Below are positions 11,568 to 19,691 of a stretch of 64,000 bases of DNA, piece by piece. The stretch comes from Deltaproteobacteria bacterium (GTDB lineage: Bacteria > Myxococcota > Myxococcia > SLRQ01). A program made the translations under genes and the position numbers. The notes below the pieces were generated by a model. That model made no database searches. It was not told where the DNA came from and worked only from the letters and a program-made list of their open reading frames with translations. The stretch lies in NCBI GenBank assembly GCA_029210625.1, contig JARGFU010000017.1:96299-160298 (forward strand), read 5' to 3'. How positions within the stretch are numbered: the first letter of the stretch is position 1; each line of letters opens with the position of its first letter.

Positions 11568-12185
11568 GTGCCTACCCACGAGATCCTGGCAGCAGCAGAT
11601 GTCCGGGCCTTCTTCCGGGACGAGATGAGCACCGTCCTGAAGCACCAGCGGCTGACGCTCACCCCCGATACGGAGTTCTACCTGGTCAACCTCCTGGGGG
11701 ACTTCGTCCGGACCGAGCACCTCTACGAGCTGCAGTCGAACGGCCGCCACGACGAGGTGCCCCTGGCCTTCCTCCTTCAGCGCGCGCTGGAGGCGGAGGG
11801 GAGGATGCGGGTGAGCAGCCTCAAGAAGCTCGGCGACACCTCTCTGGTGGTGAGCGGCTTCTTCTCCGACCGGCTGGCCCGGCGCCTGGTCGATGTCGAC
11901 TACTACATCGCCATGGGCGAGCGGGCCTACGACGGGGCCGCCGACCTGGCCGGGGCCCACCGGGCCACCGCCGCCCTGCGGGAGATCTTCGCCGAGCTGG
12001 CCCGCACCTTCGCCCGGGTGGTCGACTGCCTGATGGAGGTCAGCGAGCGGGCCCGCACCACCGCCCCCGACGACCTGGTGCGGCTCTACGAGCGCTGGCG
12101 GGCGACCGGCAGCGAGCGCCTGGCCCGGCGCCTGGCCGCGGCGGGCATCCTCCCGGCGGGGGCCGGCGAGTCGGGCCTCGCGTGA
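11568..12185 (+). CDS. Conserved-looking protein of unknown function
   Basis: The 205-residue product starts at GTG 11568 behind an excellent AAGGAGG ribosome site (about 11550-11557). I do not recognise the family. It is rich in helix: ATDVRAFF-like N-terminus, the block FYLVNLLGDFVRTEHLYEL, and DTSLVVSGFFSDRLARRLVDVDYYIAMGERAY, which looks like a conserved core with several aromatic residues. No signal peptide or membrane helix is seen, so it is probably cytoplasmic. Its stop overlaps the next gene's GTG (GTGA), and that gene in turn overlaps the exported ATP-grasp gene, so the three form one tightly coupled operon. Coding status is sure; function is unknown. Confidence 0.75.
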   Translation: MPTHEILAAADVRAFFRDEMSTVLKHQRLTLTPDTEFYLVNLLGDFVRTEHLYELQSNGRHDEVPLAFLLQRALEAEGRMRVSSLKKLGDTSLVVSGFFSDRLARRLVDVDYYIAMGERAYDGAADLAGAHRATAALREIFAELARTFARVVDCLMEVSERARTTAPDDLVRLYERWRATGSERLARRLAAAGILPAGAGESGLA

Positions 12186-12835
12186 TCGTCGCCCTCGAGC
12201 GGATGCAGCGGGAGCTGGAGGCCATCTACGGCCTGCAGCTTCCCCTGCGGGTGAGCGACTTCCTCCTGCCGGCGGGCCCGCGGCCCGGCGGCGGGGGAGG
12301 GGCCAGCGAGGCGCTGCTCATCTCCCAGGAGGGGGAGGAGCTCTCCCTGGGGCTCTACCTGGAGCCCGCCCTCCTCGCGCGGCTCGCGCTCCACGATCCC
12401 GACGATCCGCTGCCCTCGATGATCACCGAGGGCCTGCCGGACTTCACGACGGTGCTGGAGGGGGTCAGCCACTTCGTCTACCTGGCCTGGCGGGCCCTGC
12501 GCGACGAGGAGGTGAGCCTGCTGGAGCTGGAGATCCAGGCCGAGATCGACAAGTTCGTGGCCTCGCTCCTCCACCTCTGGCGTCGAGGCCAGAAGGGGGC
12601 CTCGGCGGCCCTGCGCGAGCGGCTCTTCGAGCGGGTGCGCTTCCGCGAGTCCCTGAGCGAGGGAGAGTCGGATCGCTACCGCACCGCCAACGATCTGGCC
12701 CGGGGCTACTGCCGCCTCCTCGAGGCCCGCTTCCTCGCCGAGGGCAGCCCCGAGGGCCTGCTGCGGGAGGTGCGCCGCCTCTACCGCCTCGGGGGTGCCC
12801 AGAAGCGCGCCCACCTGCGCCGCTCGCGCGCGTGA
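12182..12835 (+). CDS. Protein of unknown function, partner of the preceding gene
   Basis: The 217-residue product starts at GTG 12182, overlapping the previous stop by 4 bases. No family is recognised. It is alpha-helical with a acid-rich middle; notable segments are EGLPDFTTVLEGVSHFVYLAWRA, EVSLLELEIQAEIDKFV and SDRYRTANDLARGYCRLLE. The order of conserved-looking acidic and aromatic residues suggests a globular cytoplasmic protein, with no signal peptide. The C-terminus is strongly basic (KRAHLRRSRA). It is translationally coupled to both neighbours. A pair of linked soluble proteins before an exported protein is the main clue to role. Confidence 0.72.
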   Translation: MIVALERMQRELEAIYGLQLPLRVSDFLLPAGPRPGGGGGASEALLISQEGEELSLGLYLEPALLARLALHDPDDPLPSMITEGLPDFTTVLEGVSHFVYLAWRALRDEEVSLLELEIQAEIDKFVASLLHLWRRGQKGASAALRERLFERVRFRESLSEGESDRYRTANDLARGYCRLLEARFLAEGSPEGLLREVRRLYRLGGAQKRAHLRRSRA

Positions 12836-15066
12836 GGAAGAGCGTCGCCTTCGGGCTCGGGGCCCTGACCTCGCTGGCCGCGGTCGCCCTGGTCCTCGCC
12901 GCGGTGTGGCTCGAGCGAGGGGAGCCCTCGGCCGCGCGCCGGGAGCCCGCGCCGATCGCGGAGGCGAGGACCGGCGCGGCGCCACCGGAGGAGCGGCCCT
13001 CCCTCGGCCTCGACGTCCCCCGGATCACCTCCACCCGAGACTTCGAGGCCATGGCGACCGAGGGGCCCTCCGGGGTGGTGCTCGGCCGATCGGTGAAGTT
13101 CCTCATCGACGCCCGGGATCCGGAGGCGCGCACCGTGCACTTCATCAACGGGCGCTTCGAGGGCGCGGTCCTCAACCGGAGGGCGCCCACCCTGCACTAC
13201 TTCTTCGCGGTGGAGGTGCTGGGCATCTCGATGCCCCGCCTCGACTTCGACGACGTCACCTACCGCGCGGAAGAGAAGACCTTCGTCGCGGGCACGGTGC
13301 AGGAGTACCGGCTCGTCGGTGAGGACACGCCCACCTACGCCATCCAGTTCACTCCCCAGGATCCGATCTCGGAGGCCGAGCTCGGCCGGGCGGTGCTCCA
13401 GACCGCCGAGCACCTCTCCCTGCCGGACGCGCGTGTCGTCTTCGTGTCGACCGGCCTGCACCAGACGACCGAGACCGTGGGGGCGCAGCTCGAGGCGAAG
13501 GGAGTGAAGGTGCTGGCCCTCGACCAGGTCCTCGGCGCGGTCGAGTACCTGCCGATGAACCCGGGAGAGGCCTGGGGAATCCTGCGGGTCTTCCCGGAGG
13601 ACCTCGAGGACCTCACCGCCGAGGACATCCCGGTCTTCGACGAGCTGCCCCTCGACCTCTCGGTCGTCGCGGCGACGATCACCCGCGCGGTGCAGGACAA
13701 CGGCTCGCACATCAACCTCAAGGCCAAGGAGCGGGGGACCCCGAACATGGTCCTGCGCTCCGCCGGCCCCCGGCACCCGCGCCTCGCCTCGCTCGCGGAC
13801 CGGCCGGTCCACCTCCGGGTGGAGGCCGGGGGCTACACCCTGGAGCCCTCCACCCTGGCGGAGGTCCGGGCCCGGCGCGCTGAGCGCAGCTCGCTCCCCT
13901 GGCAGCCCCTGCAGCTCGATCGCGAGGCGGGCCTGGCCTCCTTCGACTCGATGTGCGGCGAAGAGGCGTCGGCCTGCCTGAAGGCGACGGGCAAGTGGGG
14001 CGGCAAGGCCGCTAAGCTCGGCTTCCTCCGGCACGGGTCGGTGGTGGGCGAGATCGGGCTCTTCGGGCTCGCGGAGATGCTCGGCTACGAGCCGACCCCC
14101 CGCGGCGTCGGGGTGCCGGTGGTGACCTACCACGACTTCGTGGCCGCGAACCCCGACCTCGCCTCGGCGCTCGCCACCTTCATCGCCCGGGAGAAGGCCG
14201 GCACCAGCTCCCCTCGCGAGCGGCGAGAGGCCATCGCGAAGCTCCAGGCGCTCTTCATGGGGGGGCGCTTCCCTCCCGGCGTGGTGCAGGAGATCCGGGA
14301 CATGGCGATCTCCGTCTTCCCGGAGGGGACCCGCGACCTGAAGGTCCGCTCCTCGGCCAACGCCGAGGATCTCCCGGGCTTCGACGGGGCCGGCCTCTAC
14401 GACAGCTTCCGGGCGAGCCTCTCGGCCACGCCCGGTCCCTGCCGGCGGGTCGTCGACCCGCGCACCCGCGAGGTGAGCATCCGGCCGCGCACCCTGGAGT
14501 GCGTGATCAAGGGCGTCTACGCCAGCCTCTGGAACAGGCGGGCGGTCGAGGAGCGCAGCTACGCCCGGGTGGATCATGCCACCGCGGGGATGGGGCTCGC
14601 CATCGTCCCTCGCTACCGGCAGCTGGGCGACATCGTGGCGAACGTGGTGGTCATCACCCGGCCGATCAACGCGAGCGGCGTCTTCGGCTACACCCTCTCC
14701 AGCCAGCGGGGGAACAGCCTGGTGACGAACCCCGAACCGGGGACCCACGCCGAGTCGATCGCCGTCGGCCTGCTGCCCTACGAGGAGGCCACCTTCTCGG
14801 TGGTCCGCTTCGCCCGGCCCGACCCCGGAGGCCCCGAGCTGCGCCGGACCGTGATGAGCAAGAACGAGATGCTGGTCCTGCTGGAGATCGTGAAGCGGGT
14901 GGAGGTCGCCTATTGCCTGGCGGATCCCGCCTACTATCCGGCCTCCGAGGGCTGCCCGAACGTGATCTACGACGACGAGAAGCCCACCGCGCTCGATCTC
15001 GAGCTCAAGCTCTACGCCGACGGGCGCTTCCTCCTGAAGCAGGTGCGCGAGTTCGGTGGGCGTTGA
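12832..15066 (+). CDS. Exported protein with PEP synthase/PPDK-type ATP-grasp domain
   Basis: The 744-residue product starts at GTG 12832 (4-base overlap) and opens with a basic residue pair and a hydrophobic segment (VAFGLGALTSLAAVALVLAA), a signal anchor or uncleaved export signal. The middle to C-terminal part resembles the N-terminal ATP-binding domain of pyruvate phosphate dikinase and PEP synthase: KWGGKAAKLGFL (about residue 389, like the GGKGA loop), PVVTYHDF, and the family signature RSSANAEDLPGFDGAG near residue 508. The phosphohistidine and PEP-binding domains of the full enzymes are missing. Several Cys residues (for example C376, C382) would fit an oxidising periplasm. ATP is not normally available there, so the location or the ligand must be unusual. 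Function is unknown. Confidence 0.75.
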   Translation: MRKSVAFGLGALTSLAAVALVLAAVWLERGEPSAARREPAPIAEARTGAAPPEERPSLGLDVPRITSTRDFEAMATEGPSGVVLGRSVKFLIDARDPEARTVHFINGRFEGAVLNRRAPTLHYFFAVEVLGISMPRLDFDDVTYRAEEKTFVAGTVQEYRLVGEDTPTYAIQFTPQDPISEAELGRAVLQTAEHLSLPDARVVFVSTGLHQTTETVGAQLEAKGVKVLALDQVLGAVEYLPMNPGEAWGILRVFPEDLEDLTAEDIPVFDELPLDLSVVAATITRAVQDNGSHINLKAKERGTPNMVLRSAGPRHPRLASLADRPVHLRVEAGGYTLEPSTLAEVRARRAERSSLPWQPLQLDREAGLASFDSMCGEEASACLKATGKWGGKAAKLGFLRHGSVVGEIGLFGLAEMLGYEPTPRGVGVPVVTYHDFVAANPDLASALATFIAREKAGTSSPRERREAIAKLQALFMGGRFPPGVVQEIRDMAISVFPEGTRDLKVRSSANAEDLPGFDGAGLYDSFRASLSATPGPCRRVVDPRTREVSIRPRTLECVIKGVYASLWNRRAVEERSYARVDHATAGMGLAIVPRYRQLGDIVANVVVITRPINASGVFGYTLSSQRGNSLVTNPEPGTHAESIAVGLLPYEEATFSVVRFARPDPGGPELRRTVMSKNEMLVLLEIVKRVEVAYCLADPAYYPASEGCPNVIYDDEKPTALDLELKLYADGRFLLKQVREFGGR

Positions 15067-15122
15067 CCCCCAGGCGGGGAGAGCCAGCGTCTCCGCCGGT
15101 TGACGAAGGGGCCGATGTCTGA

Positions 15123-15161
15123 CCACCTGCGTCGAACGGTGGCCTCGACGACGGGTCGAGG
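15123..15161 (+). terminator. Hairpins after the ATP-grasp gene
   Basis: CCACC (15123-15127) can pair with GGTGG (15138-15142), and CCTCGAC (15143-15149) pairs with GTCGAGG (15155-15161). No T-run follows. They may end the three-gene operon or be part of the leader of the next small gene. Confidence 0.35.
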
Positions 15162-15269
15162 CACCCACGAGGTCCGAAGACGTTGCGGGACTTCGCACGG
15201 GAGGCTCTCCCGGTCGCGCGCGATGCTCTCGCCTCTCACCCCGTAGAACCCACCCAACTGGAGCTGCTC

Positions 15270-15464
15270 GTGGCCAAGAACAAACACACCTTCGCCAAGC
15301 GTCAACGTGAGCTGAAGAAGATGCAGAAGGCCGCCGACAAGCGAGAGCGGCGCCAGAAGCTGACGGCGGCGGCCAAGCGCCCGGGAGATCCCGCGGACGC
15401 GGCCGAGGAAGAGACCCCCGAGCCCATCACCGAGCCGGGCGCGCCTCTGCCCTCGGAGGACTGA
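15270..15464 (+). CDS. Small basic/acidic protein of unknown function
   Basis: The likely product is 64 residues from GTG 15270, with GGAG about ten bases ahead; an in-frame upstream start would add a stretch that lacks protein-like character. It begins AKNKHTFAKRQRELKKMQKA, a dense Lys/Arg helix, and ends in an acidic Pro/Glu tail (EEETPEPITEP). I recall small proteins starting this way as common in myxobacterial genomes, without assigned role. The basic helix suggests RNA or ribosome binding, which is an inference. It is followed by a strong bidirectional hairpin. Confidence 0.65.
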   Translation: MAKNKHTFAKRQRELKKMQKAADKRERRQKLTAAAKRPGDPADAAEEETPEPITEPGAPLPSED

Positions 15465-15490
15465 GGGGACCGCCGGAAGCCAGAACGAGA

Positions 15491-15523
15491 GAGCCCCGCC
15501 TTCCAGTGAGGAGGGCGGGGCTC
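15491..15523. terminator. Bidirectional hairpin between convergent genes
   Basis: GAGCCCCGCC (15491-15500) pairs perfectly with GGCGGGGCTC (15514-15523). It lies between the ends of the small basic protein gene (plus) and the RRM gene (minus). T-runs are absent on both sides. Confidence 0.65.
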
Positions 15524-15550
15524 GCGGGGATCCCGGTGGGACCGAAACGA

Positions 15551-15811
15551 CTAGAGCCGGCCGGGACGGGGCTTGTTCTGAGCCTCGTTCACGCGGAGGT
15601 CCCGGCCGTCCATCTCGTGGCCGTCGAGGGCCGCGATGGCCTCCTCGAGGCCGTCGTCGTCCATCTCCACGAAGCCGAAGCCGCGAGGCCGACCGGTCTC
15701 CCGATCGGTGATCAGCGCGACCGACTGCACCGTGCAGTGCGCGGAGAAGAGGTCACGGACTTGGTCTTCGGTCGCCGAGAAGGGCAGGTTGCCCACATAC
15801 ACTTTCTTCAT
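15551..15811 (-). CDS. RNA-binding protein with a single RRM domain
   Basis: The 86-residue product is almost entirely one RNA recognition motif. RNP2 is VYVGNLPF at residues 4-11 and RNP1 is RGFGFVEM at residues 43-50. A short tail KPRPGRL follows. Bacterial single-RRM proteins (cyanobacterial Rbp type) bind single-stranded RNA and are often cold-induced. I start at ATG 15811; any upstream start would read through a structured leader. The gene is preceded on its strand by almost 300 bases without a gene that can fold strongly, which suggests post-transcriptional or autoregulatory control. Confidence 0.93.
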   Translation of the reverse strand: MKKVYVGNLPFSATEDQVRDLFSAHCTVQSVALITDRETGRPRGFGFVEMDDDGLEEAIAALDGHEMDGRDLRVNEAQNKPRPGRL

Positions 15812-16104
15812 CGAGTCATCTTTCCTGGTGCCGGATTTCCTGCACCTCGAAGTCAGGACGGAGCCCCGGCAACTTCCGGGTCGGCCGACCGACTTCAGAC
15901 CCTGCAACATGCCGGGCCGTGTCTCCCCTTGCATCCGGTGGAGACAGGACACCCCTTGTAGCAGCTTCTTTTCGATCCGCACAGCTCTCGGGAGGAGGGA
16001 GGCCCCGAGGGCTGCCGGGGGGGTTCCCCCCACGGGCCATGGGCCCGGCGAGCCTGGCTGCGGGTGGCTTGCGCGCGGGCACCCCGGGCTGCCACCTTGC
16101 CCCG
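15812..16104 (-). promoter_or_regulatory. Structured leader/promoter region of the RRM gene
   Basis: This 293-base gap separates the divergent RRM (minus) and sirtuin (plus) genes. Inverted repeats are dense near the RRM side: GAAGTC (15849-15854) with GACTTC (15891-15896) enclosing CCCGG/CCGGG and the perfect palindrome GGTCGGCCGACC (15879-15890); TGTCTCC (15920-15926) with GGAGACA (15940-15946). Further up, GGGGGG-TT-CCCCCC lies at 16018-16031. I see no clear sigma-70 promoter. A long folded 5' leader for the RRM mRNA is the simplest reading. Confidence 0.45.
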
Positions 16105-16878
16105 ATGAGCCTCGACACCGAGACCGCCCTGCGCGTCGCCGAGGTGCGCCGCCTCCTCGACGAGAGCCGCCGCCTGCTCTTCATCACCGGCGCCGGCCTC
16201 TCCGCCGACGCGGGCCTGCCGACCTACCGGGGGGTGGGCGGCATCTACGACTCGAAGAACACCGATCACGGGATCCCCATCGAGGTCGCCCTCTCCGGGC
16301 CGACCTTCCGCCGCGATCCCGAGCTGACCTGGCGCTACATCCACGAGATCGAGCAGGCCTGCCGCGGCGCGCGGCCCGCCTTCGGCCACGAGTACCTGGC
16401 CCGCCTCGAGGCGACCCACGAGGTCGTGATCCTCACCCAGAACGTCGACGGCCTCCACCACGCCGCGGGCTCGAGCCGGGTGATCGCCATCCACGGCGAT
16501 CTGCGCGCGCTGCGCTGCACCGCCTGCGACTGGCGGGAGCGGGTGGAGGATTACGCCCACCTCTCCCCCTTCCCCCACTGCGAGGCCTGCGGCGCGGTCC
16601 TCCGGCCCGATGTCGTCCTCTTCGAGGAGATGCTCCCCCTCGACGCGGTCGATGCCCTCCAGACCGAGCTGGCCCGGGGCTTCGATCTGATCCTCTCGGT
16701 CGGGACCAGCGCCGTCTTCCCCTACATCGCCGGGCCGGTGATGCAGGCGGCGCGGGCTGGCCGGCCCACCGTCGAGGTGAATCCGACGAGGACGATGATC
16801 TCGGGGGTCGTCTCGCACCGGCTGCCGCTCACCGCGGCGGTGGCGTTCGAGGCGATCGAGGCGCTCGGCGCGGGCTGA
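16105..16878 (+). CDS. Sirtuin NAD-dependent protein deacylase
   Basis: The 257-residue product shows the full Sir2 core: GAGLSADAGLPTYRG (NAD-binding GAG and the PTYR loop), TQNVDGLHHAAG (QNxD), catalytic His in IHGDLRALRCTAC, and a Zn site of two CxxC pairs (CTAC, CEAC). The end region LSVGTSAVFPYI matches the GTS nucleotide loop. It removes acyl groups from lysines using NAD, typically controlling acetyl-CoA synthetase. I start at ATG 16105, the closest start to the conserved helix; a longer frame upstream reads across GC-rich leader sequence. No defence-type fusion partner (TIR, SLOG, helicase) is present. Confidence 0.93.
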   Translation: MSLDTETALRVAEVRRLLDESRRLLFITGAGLSADAGLPTYRGVGGIYDSKNTDHGIPIEVALSGPTFRRDPELTWRYIHEIEQACRGARPAFGHEYLARLEATHEVVILTQNVDGLHHAAGSSRVIAIHGDLRALRCTACDWRERVEDYAHLSPFPHCEACGAVLRPDVVLFEEMLPLDAVDALQTELARGFDLILSVGTSAVFPYIAGPVMQAARAGRPTVEVNPTRTMISGVVSHRLPLTAAVAFEAIEALGAG

Positions 16879-16880
16879 GC

Positions 16881-17099
16881 CTAGAGGATCCCGGTGCGGC
16901 CGGAGGCCTCGGGGTTCTTCTCGAAGCTCACCTTCGCCGCGGCGATCTCCCGCAGGGAGAGGACCGGCGGCTTGTTCTTCGCATCGACCAGCTCCCGGGC
17001 CCCGGCCATCAGCTGGCGGGTGCGCTTGGCGGCCAGGATGGTGAGCGCGAAGCGGCTGGGGACGTTGGGAAGGCAGTCTTCGATGGTGACGCGTGCCAT
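16881..17099 (-). CDS. rpoZ: RNA polymerase omega subunit
   Basis: The 72-residue protein starts [20 protein letters not shown] and continues [11 protein letters not shown], the typical omega N-terminus and helix; [17 protein letters not shown] is the conserved middle. Omega helps assemble and stabilise beta-prime. The gene converges with the sirtuin gene, with 2 bases between their ends, and stands alone on the minus strand rather than with gmk or spoT as in many bacteria. Confidence 0.94.
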   Translation of the reverse strand: MARVTIEDCLPNVPSRFALTILAAKRTRQLMAGARELVDAKNKPPVLSLREIAAAKVSFEKNPEASGRTGIL

Positions 17100-17181
17100 G
17101 AAATCGACCTCTCGGGGCGGTCCGCCCTGCTCAGGGCGACGAGGATGGAACCCGAATGTCTATGCCACGGATGCCAGGGTG

Positions 17182-18150
17182 TCAATCGGAGGGCCCCGGC
17201 GCGGCGGGCTCGGGGGCCGGCCGGAGGGCGCCGAAGCGCTCCCGGAGGTCGGCGAGGGCCCCCGGCCGCAGCCGGACCCAGGGGGAGAGCTCGCTGCCCC
17301 GGAGGAGCACCCCCGGCTCGCCGTCCGCGGCCAGGGCGAAGAGCTCCAGGGTGCGGCGCTGGGAGCGTCCGCCGCCCTCGCCCCGGAGGCCGAGGGAGAG
17401 GACGGCCTCGGGCTCGGCGTCCGCGGCGGGCAGCGCGGGCCCCTCCACCTCGAAGGCCACCGCCCGCAGCTCCCCGAGGTCCCGGATCAGGGCCCGGCGG
17501 GGCAGATCCCCGGCGGGCGCCGACGTGCCGCCCGCGGGGTCCACGACGGTCCAGCCGGCCTCGAGCTTCTCGAGGGCGATCTCCACCTCGCCTTCCTTCC
17601 AGTGGAGGAGATCGAGCTGCTCCGGCGGGGTGGTCACGACCCGCTTCTCCCGCCAGTGCAGCAGGCGCGGGTCGAGGCGGTGGCGCAGGGCGGAGCTCAC
17701 CAGCAGGAGCCCCTCCCCGTCGACCAGGAGGTAGCTGCGGCCGTCGAAGGGGCTCTCGCCGCCGAGGGCCAGCCGCAGGGGGCCGGCGTCGGTCGTCAGC
17801 TCGAGCTCGAAGGCCGCCGGATCGAGGCCGAAGACCGAGAGGGGCTTCTCTCCGCGCTCGACCGCCTCACCGGGGCCGAGGGCGCAGAGCTGCTCGAGGA
17901 GGGTGCGCACCCGTTCCCCGTCCGCGGCGGTCTCCACCGGGGCGGTCAGGCGGAAGGCCGCGCCCTCCCGCTCGAGGACCAGGGCCGGGGCGCCGGGGGG
18001 CAGCAGGCGAAAGGCGCGGACCACCTCGGGGGAGGAGAGGAGGGGCGGGCCCGCGGCCTCCGGTGGCCGCGCGTCCTGCCGCAGCCAGAAGAAGAGGGCC
18101 CCCAGGACGAGGGCGCCGGTCAGGATCCAGGCGCGCAGCTGCCGCTTCAT
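17182..18150 (-). CDS. DUF4340-type protein of a Gld-like ABC operon
   Basis: The 322-residue protein has one N-terminal membrane helix (ILTGALVLGALFFWLRQ) and a repeated beta-rich periplasmic region, in line with DUF4340 proteins: VFGLDPAAFELEL, LRLALGGESPFDGRSYLLVD, WREKRVVTTPPEQLDLLHW. Such proteins commonly follow GldG-like genes. Start ATG 18150 overlaps the previous gene's stop by 3-4 bases (ATGA). It is the last of four overlapping genes with an ABC ATPase, permease and GldG-like protein, and probably works with them in the envelope. The transported substrate is unknown. Confidence 0.82.
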   Translation of the reverse strand: MKRQLRAWILTGALVLGALFFWLRQDARPPEAAGPPLLSSPEVVRAFRLLPPGAPALVLEREGAAFRLTAPVETAADGERVRTLLEQLCALGPGEAVERGEKPLSVFGLDPAAFELELTTDAGPLRLALGGESPFDGRSYLLVDGEGLLLVSSALRHRLDPRLLHWREKRVVTTPPEQLDLLHWKEGEVEIALEKLEAGWTVVDPAGGTSAPAGDLPRRALIRDLGELRAVAFEVEGPALPAADAEPEAVLSLGLRGEGGGRSQRRTLELFALAADGEPGVLLRGSELSPWVRLRPGALADLRERFGALRPAPEPAAPGPSD

Positions 18151-19691
18151 GGACGTCGTCTCCGCCAGGCCACCGCGATCCCCAGACAGAGCAGGAGCAG
18201 GGGCAGGCCGTCGACGGTGGCCAGGCGCAGGAAGCGACCCTGAGCCACCGTGAGGAAGAGGGAGGAGGAGGCCCGGCGCCGGGGCCGGATGGTGATCCGC
18301 TCGCCTCGCTCGGTGAGCCAGGCCAGGGTGTTCAGGGCGAGATCCCGGTTGCCGAGCTGCTCGAGCCACTGCCCGCCGACCCACTCGCTGTCGCCGACCA
18401 CCGCCAGGCGGAACGCCTCGGTGTCGGGCTCGCCGTCCTCGCCGGGCTCGCCCCCGGCGACCACCAGCAGGGGCAGGGGACCGCCCCGCTCGTCCTCGTC
18501 CCGCTGCAGGGGCTCTCCGGCCGGCAGGCCCTCGGCCCAGGCGGAGTCCGCCGAGAGGGCCAGCGGGGTGGGGCGGGGCAGGCCGGGCACCCCGAGGGGA
18601 AGGAGGGAGCGGGCGGTCGGCAGGATGACCGCCAGATCGAAGCGCTCGGTGATGGCGTGCTTGGCGTAGCGGGAGGCGACCACGACGCTCGGGCCGGTGC
18701 CCAGCCGCTGCCCGACGCCCTGGGGATCGACGACCAGGTCGTCGCCCGCGGCGATCCCGCGCCGCTCCAGGAGGCTGGAGAGGCCGGCGTCGATGGCGGG
18801 ATCCAGGAGGACCAGCAGGCGGCCGCCCCGATCGAGGTAGCGCTCGAGGGTGTCGGCCTCGGCGGGCAGGAGGGGGCGGCGCGGGCCGGCGACGATCACG
18901 GCGGCGGCGTCCGCGGGGACACCAACCTCCCGGGAGAGCTCCAGCTCCCGGGGGAGGTAGCCCTCACTCTCCAGGGCCCCCTTCAGGGCCGCGAGGCCCC
19001 GGGGGCTGGCGGCGTCGTCCAGCGCCGCCTCACCGTGGCCGGTGACGAAGTAGAGCAGCGTGCTGCGCTCGGTGGTGAGGCGCCGCAGGGCGGTGGTCAG
19101 GGCGGCCTCGCCGACGACCTCGAGCCGCACCGTCCGCTCGCCCTGCTCGAGGACCATCCGGGGGCCGGCGAGGTTCACGCCGTAGCGGGCGACGAGGTCC
19201 GGGTGCTGCGCGGGATCGAGGAGGCGCAGGGTGAGCCGGTCGGTGTGCTCGCGGTAGCGCTGCACCAGGGTCTCGAGGCGGGCCGCGGGGTTGCCGCCGG
19301 GGGCGAGGAAGGCCAGCAGGGTCACCGGCGCCGAGAGCCCCCGCGCGGTGGCGATGGAGTCGGGGGCCAGGGTGAAGACCTGCTCCCGGGTCAGATCGTG
19401 GCGCAGGTCGGCCCGGGCCGCCGCCCGCACGGTCGCGACGCAGAGGAAGACGACCGCGAGGGTGGAGATCGTGGTGGTCAGGGCGAAGGTCGTGCCCCGG
19501 CCCCGGGCCAGGTGCCCGAGGCTCCGGCCCGAGGCCCAGACCAGGTAGGCGATCCCGGCGGCGCCCAGCGCGGCCTGCAGCCCGAGCAGGAGGGGCCAGC
19601 GGCCGCCCAGGGCGATGCCCGAGAGCAGGGCCATGCCCAGGAGCGCGGCGCCGAGGCCTCCGGCGAGGCGGGGGAGGGAGTCGCCCTTCAT
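18147..19691 (-). CDS. GldG-like ABC-associated membrane protein
   Basis: The 514-residue product has N-terminal membrane helices (AALLGMALLSGIALGG, LGLQAALGAAGIAYLVWA, TTTISTLAVVFLCV), a large periplasmic part and a final helix (GLPLLLLCLGIAVAWRRRR). The periplasmic part has YFVTGHGEAALDD and DRGGRLLVLLDPAID, typical of the ABC_transp_aux / GldG family (a diverged GATase1-like fold). In Bacteroidetes, GldF/GldG with GldA support gliding; in other phyla the role of homologues is unknown. I start at ATG 19691, which overlaps the permease stop by one base (TGATG). Confidence 0.88.
   Translation of the reverse strand: MKGDSLPRLAGGLGAALLGMALLSGIALGGRWPLLLGLQAALGAAGIAYLVWASGRSLGHLARGRGTTFALTTTISTLAVVFLCVATVRAAARADLRHDLTREQVFTLAPDSIATARGLSAPVTLLAFLAPGGNPAARLETLVQRYREHTDRLTLRLLDPAQHPDLVARYGVNLAGPRMVLEQGERTVRLEVVGEAALTTALRRLTTERSTLLYFVTGHGEAALDDAASPRGLAALKGALESEGYLPRELELSREVGVPADAAAVIVAGPRRPLLPAEADTLERYLDRGGRLLVLLDPAIDAGLSSLLERRGIAAGDDLVVDPQGVGQRLGTGPSVVVASRYAKHAITERFDLAVILPTARSLLPLGVPGLPRPTPLALSADSAWAEGLPAGEPLQRDEDERGGPLPLLVVAGGEPGEDGEPDTEAFRLAVVGDSEWVGGQWLEQLGNRDLALNTLAWLTERGERITIRPRRRASSSLFLTVAQGRFLRLATVDGLPLLLLCLGIAVAWRRRRP

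Noticed and set aside
16105..16878. Sirtuin as part of an antiphage defence system
   Set aside because: It has a normal deacylase Zn site and no defence-type partners or fused domains next to it.
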